Positions 9,286-19,228 are shown, numbered from the stretch's first letter. The stretch is 64,000 nucleotides of DNA from Photobacterium sp. CCB-ST2H9 (GCF_023151555.2 NZ_CP100426.1:744001-808000), one strand, 5' to 3'. Notes: generated from the sequence alone by a model not told the origin. Made by a program: numbers and translations.

Positions 9286-10833
9286 CTATTTTTTCTTCTG
9301 TTGACTGCTGGATTGATAAGGCTTCGGTGGTTCCACGGTTGTGGTATCCGTCAGCGTTTTTAAGTATGCCACAATTGCCGATTCCTGATACTCAGTTAAC
9401 CCTAGATCACCGGTGAACGTTTTTCCCGTGGCCGGATTAACCGCCCCTAGTGAACTGAACGGTGAATTAATTTCAGGCGCAGGCCAGCAATTATTCGCCA
9501 GTGCATCTTTCTCCGTCACGATACCTTCCGGACAACGCTTAATATTAAATCCTTTTGCCGTTTCGCCATTCACATTCGATGTATTGTAGAAATGCACCAA
9601 ACTTTCTAGGCTCTTGAACCAGCCGCCATGGGTATAAGCCTTAATGAAACCTTTCCCGTTCCGTTTATCAACATTTCTTAATGTCGGTGTTTTATGGTGG
9701 CCTATGAACGCATTCCGAATACCGAATACCGTTGATGTCAGGCCAAACTGGATCAACGTTGGATTGACACCCGGATTAGGCTCAGGAGAACCCGGGATTT
9801 CATAGTTTCTCGGAACACCAATGGAGTGATAAGTATCATCCGTATAGCGTTCCTCCGGATCAGTCCCATCTCCACCACCGCTATGGCAGGCTGAGCATCC
9901 GGCTTCTCCGTAGAACAGGTCATGTCCGTCATTTTCAAGCTGCGTAAATCCATCCAGTGGAAATTTGTGGTCTGCATCACTGGCCAGAGCCATATCTCTT
10001 TTAGACGAGAAACGGTTATTATCCGCAGACATTTGCCAGGCCGCGAGCGCAACAGCAAAACGGGCAAAAGCCTGATTCGTGCCATCTTCGCTTTGGCAGT
10101 CTAAAGGCACATTCCAGGACAGATAATACAGTTCACTCCCCCATTTCGTACCTTCAACTTGCTGACACACATCAGATTTTGACTTGTGATTTTGCTCAAC
10201 AGGGTTCAAAAATGGGCTGGCAAAGGCCTGATCAGCAAGGGGACCGAGATATTTTGAATACTCGTTTAATTTCAGCCAGGACGCATCCGAAGGCATAAAC
10301 ACTGCATTCGTTTGCTCGACAATGTCACCCGTAGCGCGACCATTCCAGAATGCACCCCCACAAGGAAAGAAACCACATGGGGCAACACCCCGGTCTTTCA
10401 GGCGCCCTAAACCAAAGGGGTTACCATTTTTATCGAGGAAAATGGTGTACTGATTTGTCGGCGGTTTCAGTGTCCCTGCATTTTTCGTGGTCGTTTTACC
10501 TTGCAGGCCCAGAAGCTCAATGTCCTGCGGTCTTAAATGCGGTCTCGCCCCTGTCACAGCGACCTGATGTAAATTCACACCGGAAACACCGTAAGTCCCC
10601 CCTGTGCTCGGGGCATGACAGGTGGCACATGACATTCGCTCAGGGTCAGAGATATTTTCAAAAAATAACCGTTTGCCAAGTTCCTCCAGATAACTTAAAT
10701 CGGTTTCATTGTGATTGTCACTTTTTGCCTCTATATGAGCTGAAAAGATGGTCGAAATAACCAGAACAAATGTTCCGGTTAATTTTGTAGGGATGGATAT
10801 CGGTTGTCTGCCTTTAGATGCTTGCATGGCCAT
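9286..10833 (-). CDS. Di-haem cytochrome c peroxidase / MauG-family protein
   Basis: A 515-residue exported protein. A signal peptide (LTGTFVLVISTIFSAHIEA) is followed by two c-type haem motifs, CATCH near residue 80 and CSACH near residue 310, the pattern of bacterial di-haem peroxidases and MauG-like enzymes. At over 500 residues it is longer than classical CcpA (about 330). ATG 10833 is used because AGAGG lies five bases upstream; a GTG 24 bases further up lacks this. It should act in the periplasm, reducing peroxide or oxidising a partner protein; the substrate is unknown. The C-terminus ends in a Gln/Lys-rich tail. Confidence 0.85.
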   Translation of the reverse strand: MAMQASKGRQPISIPTKLTGTFVLVISTIFSAHIEAKSDNHNETDLSYLEELGKRLFFENISDPERMSCATCHAPSTGGTYGVSGVNLHQVAVTGARPHLRPQDIELLGLQGKTTTKNAGTLKPPTNQYTIFLDKNGNPFGLGRLKDRGVAPCGFFPCGGAFWNGRATGDIVEQTNAVFMPSDASWLKLNEYSKYLGPLADQAFASPFLNPVEQNHKSKSDVCQQVEGTKWGSELYYLSWNVPLDCQSEDGTNQAFARFAVALAAWQMSADNNRFSSKRDMALASDADHKFPLDGFTQLENDGHDLFYGEAGCSACHSGGGDGTDPEERYTDDTYHSIGVPRNYEIPGSPEPNPGVNPTLIQFGLTSTVFGIRNAFIGHHKTPTLRNVDKRNGKGFIKAYTHGGWFKSLESLVHFYNTSNVNGETAKGFNIKRCPEGIVTEKDALANNCWPAPEINSPFSSLGAVNPATGKTFTGDLGLTEYQESAIVAYLKTLTDTTTVEPPKPYQSSSQQKKK

Positions 10834-10992
10834 ATTAACCTCTTTCTTATTTTCCACGCATGTATCAGCCGCCCTGAAACGGGCAGCGTTACGGAAGATG
10901 AGACGATGGGTAAACTATAGAATGAGGTTCTGTCGGCCGCGTTTCTCAAAAGAGAGAATTTCACTTAAATCAAAAGCATAAGCAATAAAGTC

Positions 10993-11310
10993 TTAATTTA
11001 TAAAAAATGACGCACAAAAAAACACCACCATACTGAGGACAGCCGTGAATAAAACATTCTTTGTTTTCCATGCAATTATTGCTGCAACCAAAGCGCCAAT
11101 AAAATATGGGTTATGATAAGTGACATCAATCCCATTATTTTCAGGCAAAAAAACAATAGGCGCCCAAATTGCCGTTAATACGGCAGGACCCGAGTAACTG
11201 AGAAAACGTTGTGTCTGATGATTCAGCTTTATCGGCAGCCTGGGCTCTAAAAACAGATAACGGCTGACAAAGATAACCAGCATCATTGTGATGATAATGA
11301 TCCACGTCAT
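10993..11310 (-). CDS. azlD: AzlD-family branched-chain amino acid exporter subunit
   Basis: A 105-residue membrane protein with about four hydrophobic helices, the size and composition of AzlD, the small subunit of AzlCD amino-acid exporters (MTWIIIITMMLVIFVSRYLF, then SYSGPAVLTAIWAPIVF). The ATG overlaps the stop of azlC by four bases (ATGA), and GGGAG precedes it inside azlC, so the two are translationally coupled. Confidence 0.88.
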   Translation of the reverse strand: MTWIIIITMMLVIFVSRYLFLEPRLPIKLNHQTQRFLSYSGPAVLTAIWAPIVFLPENNGIDVTYHNPYFIGALVAAIIAWKTKNVLFTAVLSMVVFFCASFFIN

Positions 11311-12107
11311 TTTAATTCTCCCTGCTGAGTTTCAGAACCTTCACGATTTATCGGATGATTTCCAACCCATCGTTCCGTTAAATAACCGCAGATCATTGCC
11401 AGTAAACTCGCAATCATGAGCCCTCCTTCAATTTCCAGTGCAGCCATCAACACTGAGGCCAATAAAGCCACAGCCACGGCCACCAGAACGGGCCAGCGCT
11501 GAATTGTAGGAATCACAATGGCAATAAAAGTCGCAGCAATCGCAAAGTCGAGTCCCAGACTTTCCAGATTGGGAATAAACTTACCCGCGAAAATGCCGGC
11601 AATTGTGGCAAGATTCCAGCTGAGATAGAACCATAACCCTGCACCTAAGGCATACCAGGGCTGAAAGCGTTGCGGTGTCTGATTTCCGCACAACGCAAAC
11701 AGCTCATCGGTGAGCAGAAAGCCTAACCCCAGCCGCCAGCGCAGTGGCAGCAGACTGATGGTTTGTCTCATGGTGATACTGTAAAGCAAATGCCGGGATG
11801 TGATGAAAAACGTGGTCAGCAGAATCGTGAACAGCCCCACGCCCGCTTTGATCAAACCGGTTGCGACGAGCTGAGCCGCACCTGCAAACACAATCGCGGA
11901 CATCGCCATACTCTGAAACACATCCAGCCCGGCATCAATCGCAAATGAGCCCGCTAACAATCCCCATGGAACGACTGCAATGCACAAGGGTGATACTGCC
12001 AGCGCTCCTTGTCTGAATAACCGCCACTTCTCCTGTCTGTTCAGTAACAACCCACGCCCATCAGGTTCTGCTGATGTCGATACTTCGGGTACATGTTCAT
12101 TTTTCAT
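11307..12107 (-). CDS. azlC: AzlC-family branched-chain amino acid exporter subunit
   Basis: A 266-residue inner-membrane protein with the AzlC core (GALAVSPLCIAVVPWGLLAG, then MSAIVFAGAAQLVA and TSRHLLYSITM). It works with AzlD to export branched-chain amino acids or their analogues. About 35 N-terminal residues precede the first helix, slightly longer than usual; the ATG at 12107 has only a weak AGAGA ribosome site, so a start further in cannot be excluded. Confidence 0.88.
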   Translation of the reverse strand: MKNEHVPEVSTSAEPDGRGLLLNRQEKWRLFRQGALAVSPLCIAVVPWGLLAGSFAIDAGLDVFQSMAMSAIVFAGAAQLVATGLIKAGVGLFTILLTTFFITSRHLLYSITMRQTISLLPLRWRLGLGFLLTDELFALCGNQTPQRFQPWYALGAGLWFYLSWNLATIAGIFAGKFIPNLESLGLDFAIAATFIAIVIPTIQRWPVLVAVAVALLASVLMAALEIEGGLMIASLLAMICGYLTERWVGNHPINREGSETQQGELK

Positions 12108-12424
12108 GGTCTCTGACTCACTTTACATCCAACGACGCCGCAGACACGATACGATAAAATTCAGCACGCATCTTGTACATTCTTGCCTTTTGTTAAATCA
12201 CCCACTGCCCCGAAAAGAAGCAGATGATTGAACATTCGCTGATTATTGGCACGAGCTCACGGTACGAAGGTTTACTCTTCCGGACTGAAAAGATAATGTT
12301 GCGCCGAACATTCACTTATCCGCCGACACCGATATGCAGCGTGATGTCAGGTGCAGGAAGCGTCAAGTCACCAATTGTCCTTTCTGTATTTGCGGGCCTG
12401 TTTGCTGCCGGTAATCACTGAGCA
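12108..12424. other. Divergent intergenic region, azlC / hybrid kinase
   Basis: Separates divergent azlC from the MHYT hybrid kinase and must hold both promoters. A plus-strand frame at 12224-12421 lacks a good ribosome site and recognisable content. The kinase ATG at 12425 itself has no clear Shine-Dalgarno sequence. No terminator or operator was identified. Confidence 0.5.
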
Positions 12425-15361
12425 ATGATTTCAGATTTATTCTCCCGCTATTTCATCACCAGCAACACAGACCCCAGCCTGCTGTTTTCCGGCGAATATG
12501 ATTCAACGCTGGTGGCTATCTCCCTGTTGATTTCTGTCGGTGCATCTTTGCTCGCTCTGTCTCTGGCTGAATTAGCGAAGCAAAGTCCAACCCAAGTCAT
12601 GCGGCGCATTCACATTCTGACAGGCGCAGCATCCCTGGGAGTCGGTGTCTGGGCCATGCATTTCATTGGCATGCTGGCTTTTGAACTCTGTACGACGGTG
12701 AATTACCAAATCAACATTACCCTGCTGTCAGTTCTTCCCAGTTTTCTGGCCTCCTGGGTAACGCTGCATCTGCTGACCAAGCAGACCGTCAGCAATGCCC
12801 GGCTGCTGCTTTGCGGGATAACGGTCGGACTGGGGATCGGCGCCATGCATTACATTGGTATGGCAGCAATGGTTCTTGGACCTGCCCTGAAGTATGATCC
12901 TGTGCTGTTCATGCTTTCGATTGTGGTTGCTGCTTCCCTGGCCACACTGGCATTGTGGATCAGCTTTGGTCTGAGAAAACGTCTGAACCTGACCGGTTAC
13001 CTCCCTCAGCTCATCGCCAGTGTCGTCATGGGATTAGCGATTGCCGGTATGCACTATACCGCGATGGAAGCAACGCGGTTTGTGGGTCAGCCGGACCCAG
13101 AATTTGCCTCCGACAATCAGCATCATTACCTGCTGGCCATCACAATTACTGTCGTGACTGTCGCACTCAGCTTACTGATTACCACCACGAATGCTCTGGC
13201 CAGATATCGCGCGCTGTTCCAGCGCAGTGAAGAAACGGCCGCCGAACTGAAAGCCACCATTCACACCGCGGTTGACGGCATTATCAAAATTTCGCACCGC
13301 GGCACCATTCTTTCTTTTAACGCATCGGCTGAGCGCATCCTTGGCTATCATGAGAGCGAAGTTCTGGGCAAAAATATCAGCATGCTGATGCCGGAGCCCT
13401 ACCGAAGCGCACATGATTCTTATCTGGACAGCTACCTGAAAACCGGTCAGGCACGCATCATCGGGGTTGGCCGGGAAGTGACTGCCCTGCAGAAGAATGG
13501 ATTAATGAAGCCGATCCGTCTGTCTTTAGGTGAATCGAAACTCCATGGTGTCAGCACCTTTGTCGGGGTCATCACGGATATCAGCCAGCAGAAAAAAATG
13601 GAAGCTGAACTGAGGCGTTCAAAAGAAGAAGCAGAAATTGCAGCCCAGGCGAAAAGTACATTTCTGGCGAATATGAGCCACGAGCTGAGAACGCCGATGA
13701 ATGCCATCATCGGTTTTTCGGAACTGATGCTCGACGGCGAGATGCATCCGGAACAACAAAGACATCTGGGGATAATTCGCAATTCCGCCCAGACGCTGCT
13801 CAACCTGCTGAATGATGTACTGGACTCCGCCAAGCTGGAAAGCGGCACAACACAACTTACAACACGACATTTTTCCCTGCGCCAGATATGCGAGCAACTG
13901 ATCGCGACTCAATCGCTGATTGCCAACCAAAAGGGAATCGAACTGAACCTGCATTACGATGTGCAGATGAGTGAGTTTTACCAGGGGGATCCCCTGCGTA
14001 TCCAGCAAATTATTCTGAATCTGCTCAGCAACGCGGTGAAGTTTACCGAACGAGGTTCTGTGACACTGAATCTCACGCCCAGCCGGGCCCAAGGCATCAC
14101 CATTCAGGTAAAAGACACTGGCATCGGCATTGCGGCAGACCGGCTCCATACCATCTTTGCTCCCTTCTCTCAGGCAGACTCAACCATGTCACGCCGTTTT
14201 GGCGGCACGGGACTGGGGACCACCATCGCCAAGCAGCTGGCAGAACTGATGGGAGGCCATATCAGTGTCAACAGCCAGCTGGGTGAGGGGTCAACATTCA
14301 AAGTGGATCTGCCCCTGCAGAGAGGCGAACCGTCGAAAGCGGAAGAGCATCTGACTCACCAGATATACATCCCGCCAATGACTATCCTGATCGCTGATGA
14401 TGTCGAGCAGAATCTGGAGCTCATGACCGGGCTGCTGAAAAGAGACCACCACCATCTGCTGACAGCCAGAACAGGTCAGGAAGCACTGACTATCGTTCAG
14501 AACACACCGGTTGATATCATCCTGATGGATGTTCAGATGCCGGAAATGAATGGCCTCGAAGCCTGCAAAGCTATCCGGGCCTATGAACGTTCTGAAGGAC
14601 TTCAGCCTGTTCCCGTCATTGCACTGACCGCCAGCGTTCTGGAAAAAGACCGGCGTGATGCATTAGCCGCCGGAATGAGCGGCTTTGCTGTCAAACCGAT
14701 CGATATTCATGACCTGAAATCTGAAATCGCCCATCTGATGGGTATTGCTGTCGATGTGGATCCGCAAGCCAGACCTCAGTCTTCCAACGCTGAGATGCAT
14801 ATTGATCTTGAAAAAGGCCGTCAGCTTTGGGGCTCGGAACAGTCCCTGCTCGCTGCGATCCAAAAGTTTATCAATCAGACGCATCACCACCCGGACTACC
14901 TGGCGCGTCTGCTGAGCGGCCGTCAGACGAAAGCCCTTTCCCATATACACCGGTTAAAAGGAATCGCAGGGAACCTCTGCCTGCCGGCCATCCATCACTG
15001 CATGATGCAACTGGAGCAAGCGCTGCAACGGGAACAAAACACCGTACCGCTGTTCAGCCAGTACCGAGACCGCTTTAACGCCATTCATGATCGGCTCAGT
15101 TCAGCCGGTTCGATCACATCCGGTGAGGCTGACAACCCGCCGCGGCCGGCGCTGAGACAACAAGACATTCGAAATATTGCCCGGCAGCTGTCGCAGGGTG
15201 AGAACCCGGAAAGCACATTTATGGCAGTGAAAACTCAATTACCTGAAGCACTGGCAGAGTCGGTCGAATCTGCCATGAATAACTTCGAGCTGGAACAAGC
15301 CGCACTTTTACTCAATGACTATCTGGACAGTCTTCTGCACACGGAGATCGAACATGCTTAA
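12425..15361 (+). CDS. MHYT-PAS hybrid histidine kinase with REC and HPt domains
   Basis: A 978-residue membrane-bound phosphorelay sensor. The N-terminus has an MHYT domain (residues about 40-250) with repeated motifs WAMHFIGM, GAMHYIGM and AGMHYTAM; MHYT is proposed to sense O2, CO or NO through copper. Next come a PAS domain (about 260-385), HisKA with NMSHELRTPMNAIIGF (His near 420), HATPase with GTGLGTTIAK (LGT instead of the usual LGL), a receiver domain with MDVQMPEMNG (Asp near 701), and a C-terminal HPt (HIHRLKGIAGNL, His near 842). It overlaps by eight bases the HD-GYP regulator downstream, its likely phosphate acceptor. Starts other than ATG 12425 would cut into the first helix. 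Confidence 0.92.
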   Translation: MISDLFSRYFITSNTDPSLLFSGEYDSTLVAISLLISVGASLLALSLAELAKQSPTQVMRRIHILTGAASLGVGVWAMHFIGMLAFELCTTVNYQINITLLSVLPSFLASWVTLHLLTKQTVSNARLLLCGITVGLGIGAMHYIGMAAMVLGPALKYDPVLFMLSIVVAASLATLALWISFGLRKRLNLTGYLPQLIASVVMGLAIAGMHYTAMEATRFVGQPDPEFASDNQHHYLLAITITVVTVALSLLITTTNALARYRALFQRSEETAAELKATIHTAVDGIIKISHRGTILSFNASAERILGYHESEVLGKNISMLMPEPYRSAHDSYLDSYLKTGQARIIGVGREVTALQKNGLMKPIRLSLGESKLHGVSTFVGVITDISQQKKMEAELRRSKEEAEIAAQAKSTFLANMSHELRTPMNAIIGFSELMLDGEMHPEQQRHLGIIRNSAQTLLNLLNDVLDSAKLESGTTQLTTRHFSLRQICEQLIATQSLIANQKGIELNLHYDVQMSEFYQGDPLRIQQIILNLLSNAVKFTERGSVTLNLTPSRAQGITIQVKDTGIGIAADRLHTIFAPFSQADSTMSRRFGGTGLGTTIAKQLAELMGGHISVNSQLGEGSTFKVDLPLQRGEPSKAEEHLTHQIYIPPMTILIADDVEQNLELMTGLLKRDHHHLLTARTGQEALTIVQNTPVDIILMDVQMPEMNGLEACKAIRAYERSEGLQPVPVIALTASVLEKDRRDALAAGMSGFAVKPIDIHDLKSEIAHLMGIAVDVDPQARPQSSNAEMHIDLEKGRQLWGSEQSLLAAIQKFINQTHHHPDYLARLLSGRQTKALSHIHRLKGIAGNLCLPAIHHCMMQLEQALQREQNTVPLFSQYRDRFNAIHDRLSSAGSITSGEADNPPRPALRQQDIRNIARQLSQGENPESTFMAVKTQLPEALAESVESAMNNFELEQAALLLNDYLDSLLHTEIEHA

Positions 15362-16334
15362 ACGAAAGACACTGCTTCTGGTGGACGACGAACCCGCGAA
15401 TCTTCAGGTGCTGAAAAATATTCTTTCTTCAGAGTATCGTCTGATCTTTGCCAAAGATGGCAGCCGGGCACTGGCGCTGGCATGTGCAGAGAAGCCCGAT
15501 TTAATCTTACTGGATGTCATGATGCCCGGCCTGTCCGGTTTTGAAGTCATCCAGCAACTAAAGACGGTTATCGAGACCCGGAATATTCCCGTAATTTTTG
15601 TCACGGCCCTGTCCGATGCACAAAATGAAGCTCAAGGCTTTGAATTAGGCGCCGTAGATTTCATTGCCAAGCCAGTCAGCCCTCCGATTGTGCGTGCACG
15701 GGTCAAAAACCATCTTTCACTGGTTCGGGTGGAAGAACTGAAATCAACACGTTTGTCCGTAGTTCAGATGCTCGGCAAAGCTGCGGAGTACAAAGATAAT
15801 GAGACCGGTCATCATGTCATCCGTATGAGTCATTACGTCCATTCGATTGCGCTTGCCGCCGGATTCAGCGCTTCCTGGTCGGAAACACTGCTACATGCTG
15901 CCCCCATGCACGATATCGGCAAAATTGGTATTCCTGAGCACATTCTGAACAAACCAGGCAAGCTCACACCGGAAGAATGGGCTGTGATGAAAGACCATAC
16001 CGTGATTGGCGCAGAAATCCTGGAAGATGACGGCTCCGAGCTGATGCAAATTGCCCGTAATATTGCGATTTATCACCACGAAAAGTGGGACGGTTCAGGG
16101 TATCCGCACGGATTAAAAGGGGAAGCCATCCCCGTTGAAGCCAGAATCACAGCCATCGCGGATGTGTTTGATGCCCTGACCAGCGAACGTCCCTATAAAA
16201 CCGCCTGGTCTGTCGAAGATGCCTCAGATTATATCCGCGAGAACAGCGGGATCCATTTTGACCCGCAGCTGATTGATGTTTTTTTCAGCTGTTTGCCGGA
16301 TCTGCTTCACACAAAAGATAAATGGCATGAATGA
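15354..16334 (+). CDS. HD-GYP response regulator, cyclic di-GMP phosphodiesterase
   Basis: A 326-residue two-domain protein. The receiver domain has LLLVDDEPAN at its start and the phospho-acceptor in LILLDVMMPG (Asp near 54). The HD-GYP domain has HDIGKIGIPEHIL (near 186) and HHEKWDGSGYPHGL (near 245). Both the metal-binding HD and the GYP loop are intact, so it should hydrolyse cyclic di-GMP. ATG 15354 lies inside the end of the upstream hybrid kinase (8-base overlap), indicating coupled translation and a dedicated phosphorelay. Confidence 0.93.
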   Translation: MLKRKTLLLVDDEPANLQVLKNILSSEYRLIFAKDGSRALALACAEKPDLILLDVMMPGLSGFEVIQQLKTVIETRNIPVIFVTALSDAQNEAQGFELGAVDFIAKPVSPPIVRARVKNHLSLVRVEELKSTRLSVVQMLGKAAEYKDNETGHHVIRMSHYVHSIALAAGFSASWSETLLHAAPMHDIGKIGIPEHILNKPGKLTPEEWAVMKDHTVIGAEILEDDGSELMQIARNIAIYHHEKWDGSGYPHGLKGEAIPVEARITAIADVFDALTSERPYKTAWSVEDASDYIRENSGIHFDPQLIDVFFSCLPDLLHTKDKWHE

Positions 16335-16822
16335 GTGTCTGACCAAGCTCTTTGCGGATGAATTTAAGCATTCGCTGAGTCAGCTTTCAGAGAAACTAAA
16401 ATGAATAAAAACGCCTTAAAATGAGTGAAAAAGCAGTGAATGCTTTTATTTTACAGAAATAAAGCGAAAGTACCGTTGACTTTTCATGCACTGACAATCG
16501 ACAAAATCTCCTTCCGGTTGAGTTCAGATGCATTTCATATCAATTTTACCAATAACCGTAAATCAGAATATTCTAATCAATTTAATTCTTAATTTTCATC
16601 AGCTTATGCAATAGGTTTTTTCGTTCATTAAAATGAGATGCCCACAGCAATTTTCGTGATTACAATCGATTTCACAGCAAAAAAACAACAAACACATATT
16701 AAATAACACTGAAATATATGGAATCATAATTAATGGGTTTGTTGTTAACAAACAGGCCCCTCAGCACGAAGCTGAGTTCAGGATAAAGATTCAGGGGAAA
16801 TCAGAACTGTGGTGTGCCAATC
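16335..16822. other. Long AT-rich intergenic region with hairpin
   Basis: Nearly 490 AT-rich bases before the zinc-ribbon protein. A 25-codon frame (16327-16404, MNECLTKLFADEFKHSLSQL..., ATG inside the HD-GYP stop region) could code an amphipathic helix but has a weak ribosome site. Near the right end, CTCAGC (16760-16765) pairs with GCTGAG (16771-16776), and CCCCT/AGGGG can close around it, suggesting a structured leader for the next gene. Nothing else was recognised. Confidence 0.4.
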
Positions 16823-17296
16823 ATGTACTGCGTAAAATGTGGTGTCAGAACGCTGGACAGGCCCGATGGCACACCAGCAGAAATGTGTCGAAAGTGCAGT
16901 GAAGGAGAGCAATCTCAGTCAAATTCTCTGCGTTCAAAATACTCTCTCAAATACAGACTGGCGGTTGCATTTCACGCACTTTATGCCCTCATCTGGCTGA
17001 TCGTCGGGATCGTCTCTGGTTTTCAGGCCGCAATTGACGGCATCATGAACATTGAGACCGACAATCTGTATAAGGTCCTGCTGGCCGTGATGATGACTAT
17101 CCTCCATTTGTGTGCTGGTTACAGCCTGCTGGTGCTTCATCGCTGGGCAGAAAAAGCCACGATGCTGTTCGGGATCATCCTGTTTTTCTTTTACCCGTGG
17201 GGAACAGTTGCAGGCTCGACTCTGATCTACTCCCTGGTCCAGCTCCGCTACGACTATACGCTCACTTCAAAGTTCTTCAAAAAGCTGTATCGCTGA
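16823..17296 (+). CDS. Zinc-ribbon membrane protein, unknown function
   Basis: A 157-residue protein that opens with a small zinc ribbon (YCVKCG and, about 20 residues on, MCRKCS) followed by a hydrophilic linker. Three or four membrane helices then cover residues about 45-150 (LYALIWLIVGIVSGF; MMTILHLCAGYSLLVL; LFGIILFFFYPWGTV). It ends with a basic tail. ATG 16823 is preferred because the zinc ribbon starts directly after it; GTG 16814 is an in-frame alternative, and neither has a strong ribosome site. No operon partner is evident. Confidence 0.65.
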   Translation: MYCVKCGVRTLDRPDGTPAEMCRKCSEGEQSQSNSLRSKYSLKYRLAVAFHALYALIWLIVGIVSGFQAAIDGIMNIETDNLYKVLLAVMMTILHLCAGYSLLVLHRWAEKATMLFGIILFFFYPWGTVAGSTLIYSLVQLRYDYTLTSKFFKKLYR

Positions 17297-17387
17297 GTTC
17301 ATACTGCGCCTTGCTGCGCTCCCTTTTGCTTGTCACCGCTGGTAAATCACGTAGACTGTCCGGCTTTTCAATTGTCAGGAGGGAGTT

Positions 17388-18740
17388 ATGTATATCGGAT
17401 TTGACTACGGCACAGCAAACTGCGCTGTTGCCATCATGGAGAATGGTCAGCCCCAGCTACTTCCTTTGGAAGGCAACCGCTTTTACATCCCTTCGACCCT
17501 CGCAGCACCGACACGTGATGCGGTCAGCGAAGCGTTGTTTCGTCATTATGACATCAAACCAGCCAGCCAGACCGGTGAACAGTTACTTCGTCGAGCCATT
17601 GCTGCAAATAAAGAAGACGACATTGTCGTAGATGCACAGGCATTACAATTTGGCCAGCAGGCACTGGACAGTTATCTTGCTGATCCGGACGAAGTCTATT
17701 ACGTCAAATCCCCGAAGTCTTTCCTTGGCGCTTCCGGACTGGTTGATATTCAGCTCAGCCTGTTCGAAGATTTAGTCTGCGCCATGATGGCGAACATCAA
17801 GCGCCAGAGTGAAATGCAGATTGAGGCCCCGATCACTCAGGCCGTGATTGGTCGTCCGATTAACTTCCAGGGGACCGGTGGCGAGAAAGCCAACGAACAG
17901 GCCGAGAATATTCTGAAACGCGCAGCTACCCGTGCGGGTTTCAAAGAGATTGAGTTTCAGTTTGAGCCGGTTGCTGCCGGATTAGAATATGAAAGCCAGC
18001 TGGAAAAAGACACCACAGTGCTCGTGGTTGATATCGGCGGCGGGACAACAGACTGCTCCGTTCTACAGATGGGTCCGGGCTGGCTGAGCAAAACTGACCG
18101 TTCAGCCGGACTACTGGCGCACAGTGGCAGCCGCGTCGGCGGAAACGATCTGGACATTGCCCTCGCCTTTGAGCACATCATGCCGCTGCTGGGCAAAAAC
18201 ACGGTCAGTCAGCGAGGCCTCGCGGCACCAGTCAGCCAGTTCTGGAATCCTGTTGCCATTAACAATGTCGCCGCCCAAAGTGACTTTTATGCCAGCAGCA
18301 ACCTGGCAGTTTTGCAGCAATTGGTCAGAGACTCTGCTGAACCGGACGTACTCAAACGTTTATTGCAGGTGTATCACCATTCCCTCGGCCATCAGTTGGT
18401 CCGCGAAGCGGAACTGATGAAGATAGCGCTGTCCGATCGCGCAAGCGCCGGTGCTCAGCTGAAAATTGGTCAGGAGACACTCCCGCTTCACTGTACGGAC
18501 ACTGAGCTGGCGGAAGCCGTCAGCAGCAATGCAGAGAAAATCAGTATACTGATTCATGAAGCGCTCATTCAGGCACAATGTGCCCCGGAAGTGATTTTTA
18601 TGACAGGCGGTAGTGCCCGTTCACCGATCTTACGCCAATTAATCGAGCAGCGCTTACCCGGAGTGCCGATTGTTGTCGGCGATTACTTTGGCTCAGTCAC
18701 CGCAGGCCTGACCCGATGGGCCGAACGTTGTTTCAGATAA
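17388..18740 (+). CDS. yegD: Hsp70-family chaperone-like ATPase YegD
   Basis: A 450-residue Hsp70-fold protein closely resembling E. coli YegD. It starts MYIGFDYGTANCAVAIM (phosphate-1 motif) and contains VVDIGGGTTDCSVLQMG (phosphate-2) and FMTGGSARSPILRQLIE (adenosine motif). It has the actin-like ATPase half of Hsp70 and lacks the standard substrate-binding and lid domains. A strong AGGAGGGAG site precedes ATG 17388. The function of YegD is poorly known; a chaperone-like role is assumed from fold. No DnaJ or GrpE partner is nearby. Confidence 0.95.
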   Translation: MYIGFDYGTANCAVAIMENGQPQLLPLEGNRFYIPSTLAAPTRDAVSEALFRHYDIKPASQTGEQLLRRAIAANKEDDIVVDAQALQFGQQALDSYLADPDEVYYVKSPKSFLGASGLVDIQLSLFEDLVCAMMANIKRQSEMQIEAPITQAVIGRPINFQGTGGEKANEQAENILKRAATRAGFKEIEFQFEPVAAGLEYESQLEKDTTVLVVDIGGGTTDCSVLQMGPGWLSKTDRSAGLLAHSGSRVGGNDLDIALAFEHIMPLLGKNTVSQRGLAAPVSQFWNPVAINNVAAQSDFYASSNLAVLQQLVRDSAEPDVLKRLLQVYHHSLGHQLVREAELMKIALSDRASAGAQLKIGQETLPLHCTDTELAEAVSSNAEKISILIHEALIQAQCAPEVIFMTGGSARSPILRQLIEQRLPGVPIVVGDYFGSVTAGLTRWAERCFR

Positions 18741-18871
18741 AAGAGATTTGAATCAAGCACCACAAAATAATCACAGAAACGCATTACAACTGTTTCTCAT
18801 GTGCAATGTGTTTCTGTACAATCCCTGCCTTGAATTTGATTCGAACTCACTTTTATTAAGGAAATATCGTC

Positions 18872-19228
18872 ATGATAAAAAAGATAAATCAAAAGATTGT
18901 CTGTGCGGCAGCCTTACTGATGACACCATTTGTGTCTGCAAACAGCGACTTTGGCCCTGTCAAAGTGGAAAGTGTCACTGTTCATGACTCAAATATGATC
19001 ATTGTGAAAATCGCACCTGATGGCGTAAAACGACATACTGAACAGTGCGACAAAGACAGAGAAAGACTCTTAGTCATTAACAAAGAATCTCCCTATGAAA
19101 AAGAGATGTTTTCGCTCGCATTAACCGCAAAGGCTTCCGGAAAATCGATTACTGGCTGGGTCAACGGCTGCCACGAATTCTGGAATTATAAAGCTCCTAA
19201 ACTGACTGTGATCACCCTGGTGGACTGA
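18872..19228 (+). CDS. Small secreted protein of unknown function
   Basis: A 118-residue protein with a Sec signal peptide (QKIVCAAALLMTPFVSANS). The mature domain has two cysteines (TEQCDKDRE and VNGCHEFW) that may be disulfide-linked, and the strand-rich pattern VKVESVTVHDSNMIIVKI. AAGGAA lies a few bases before ATG 18872. No family was recognised and it stands alone between yegD and an empty region. Confidence 0.65.
   Translation: MIKKINQKIVCAAALLMTPFVSANSDFGPVKVESVTVHDSNMIIVKIAPDGVKRHTEQCDKDRERLLVINKESPYEKEMFSLALTAKASGKSITGWVNGCHEFWNYKAPKLTVITLVD

Noticed and set aside
12224..12421. 65-codon frame ending just before the hybrid kinase
   Set aside because: Only a weak upstream AAGAAG and no protein-like pattern; it would fill the divergent promoter region.
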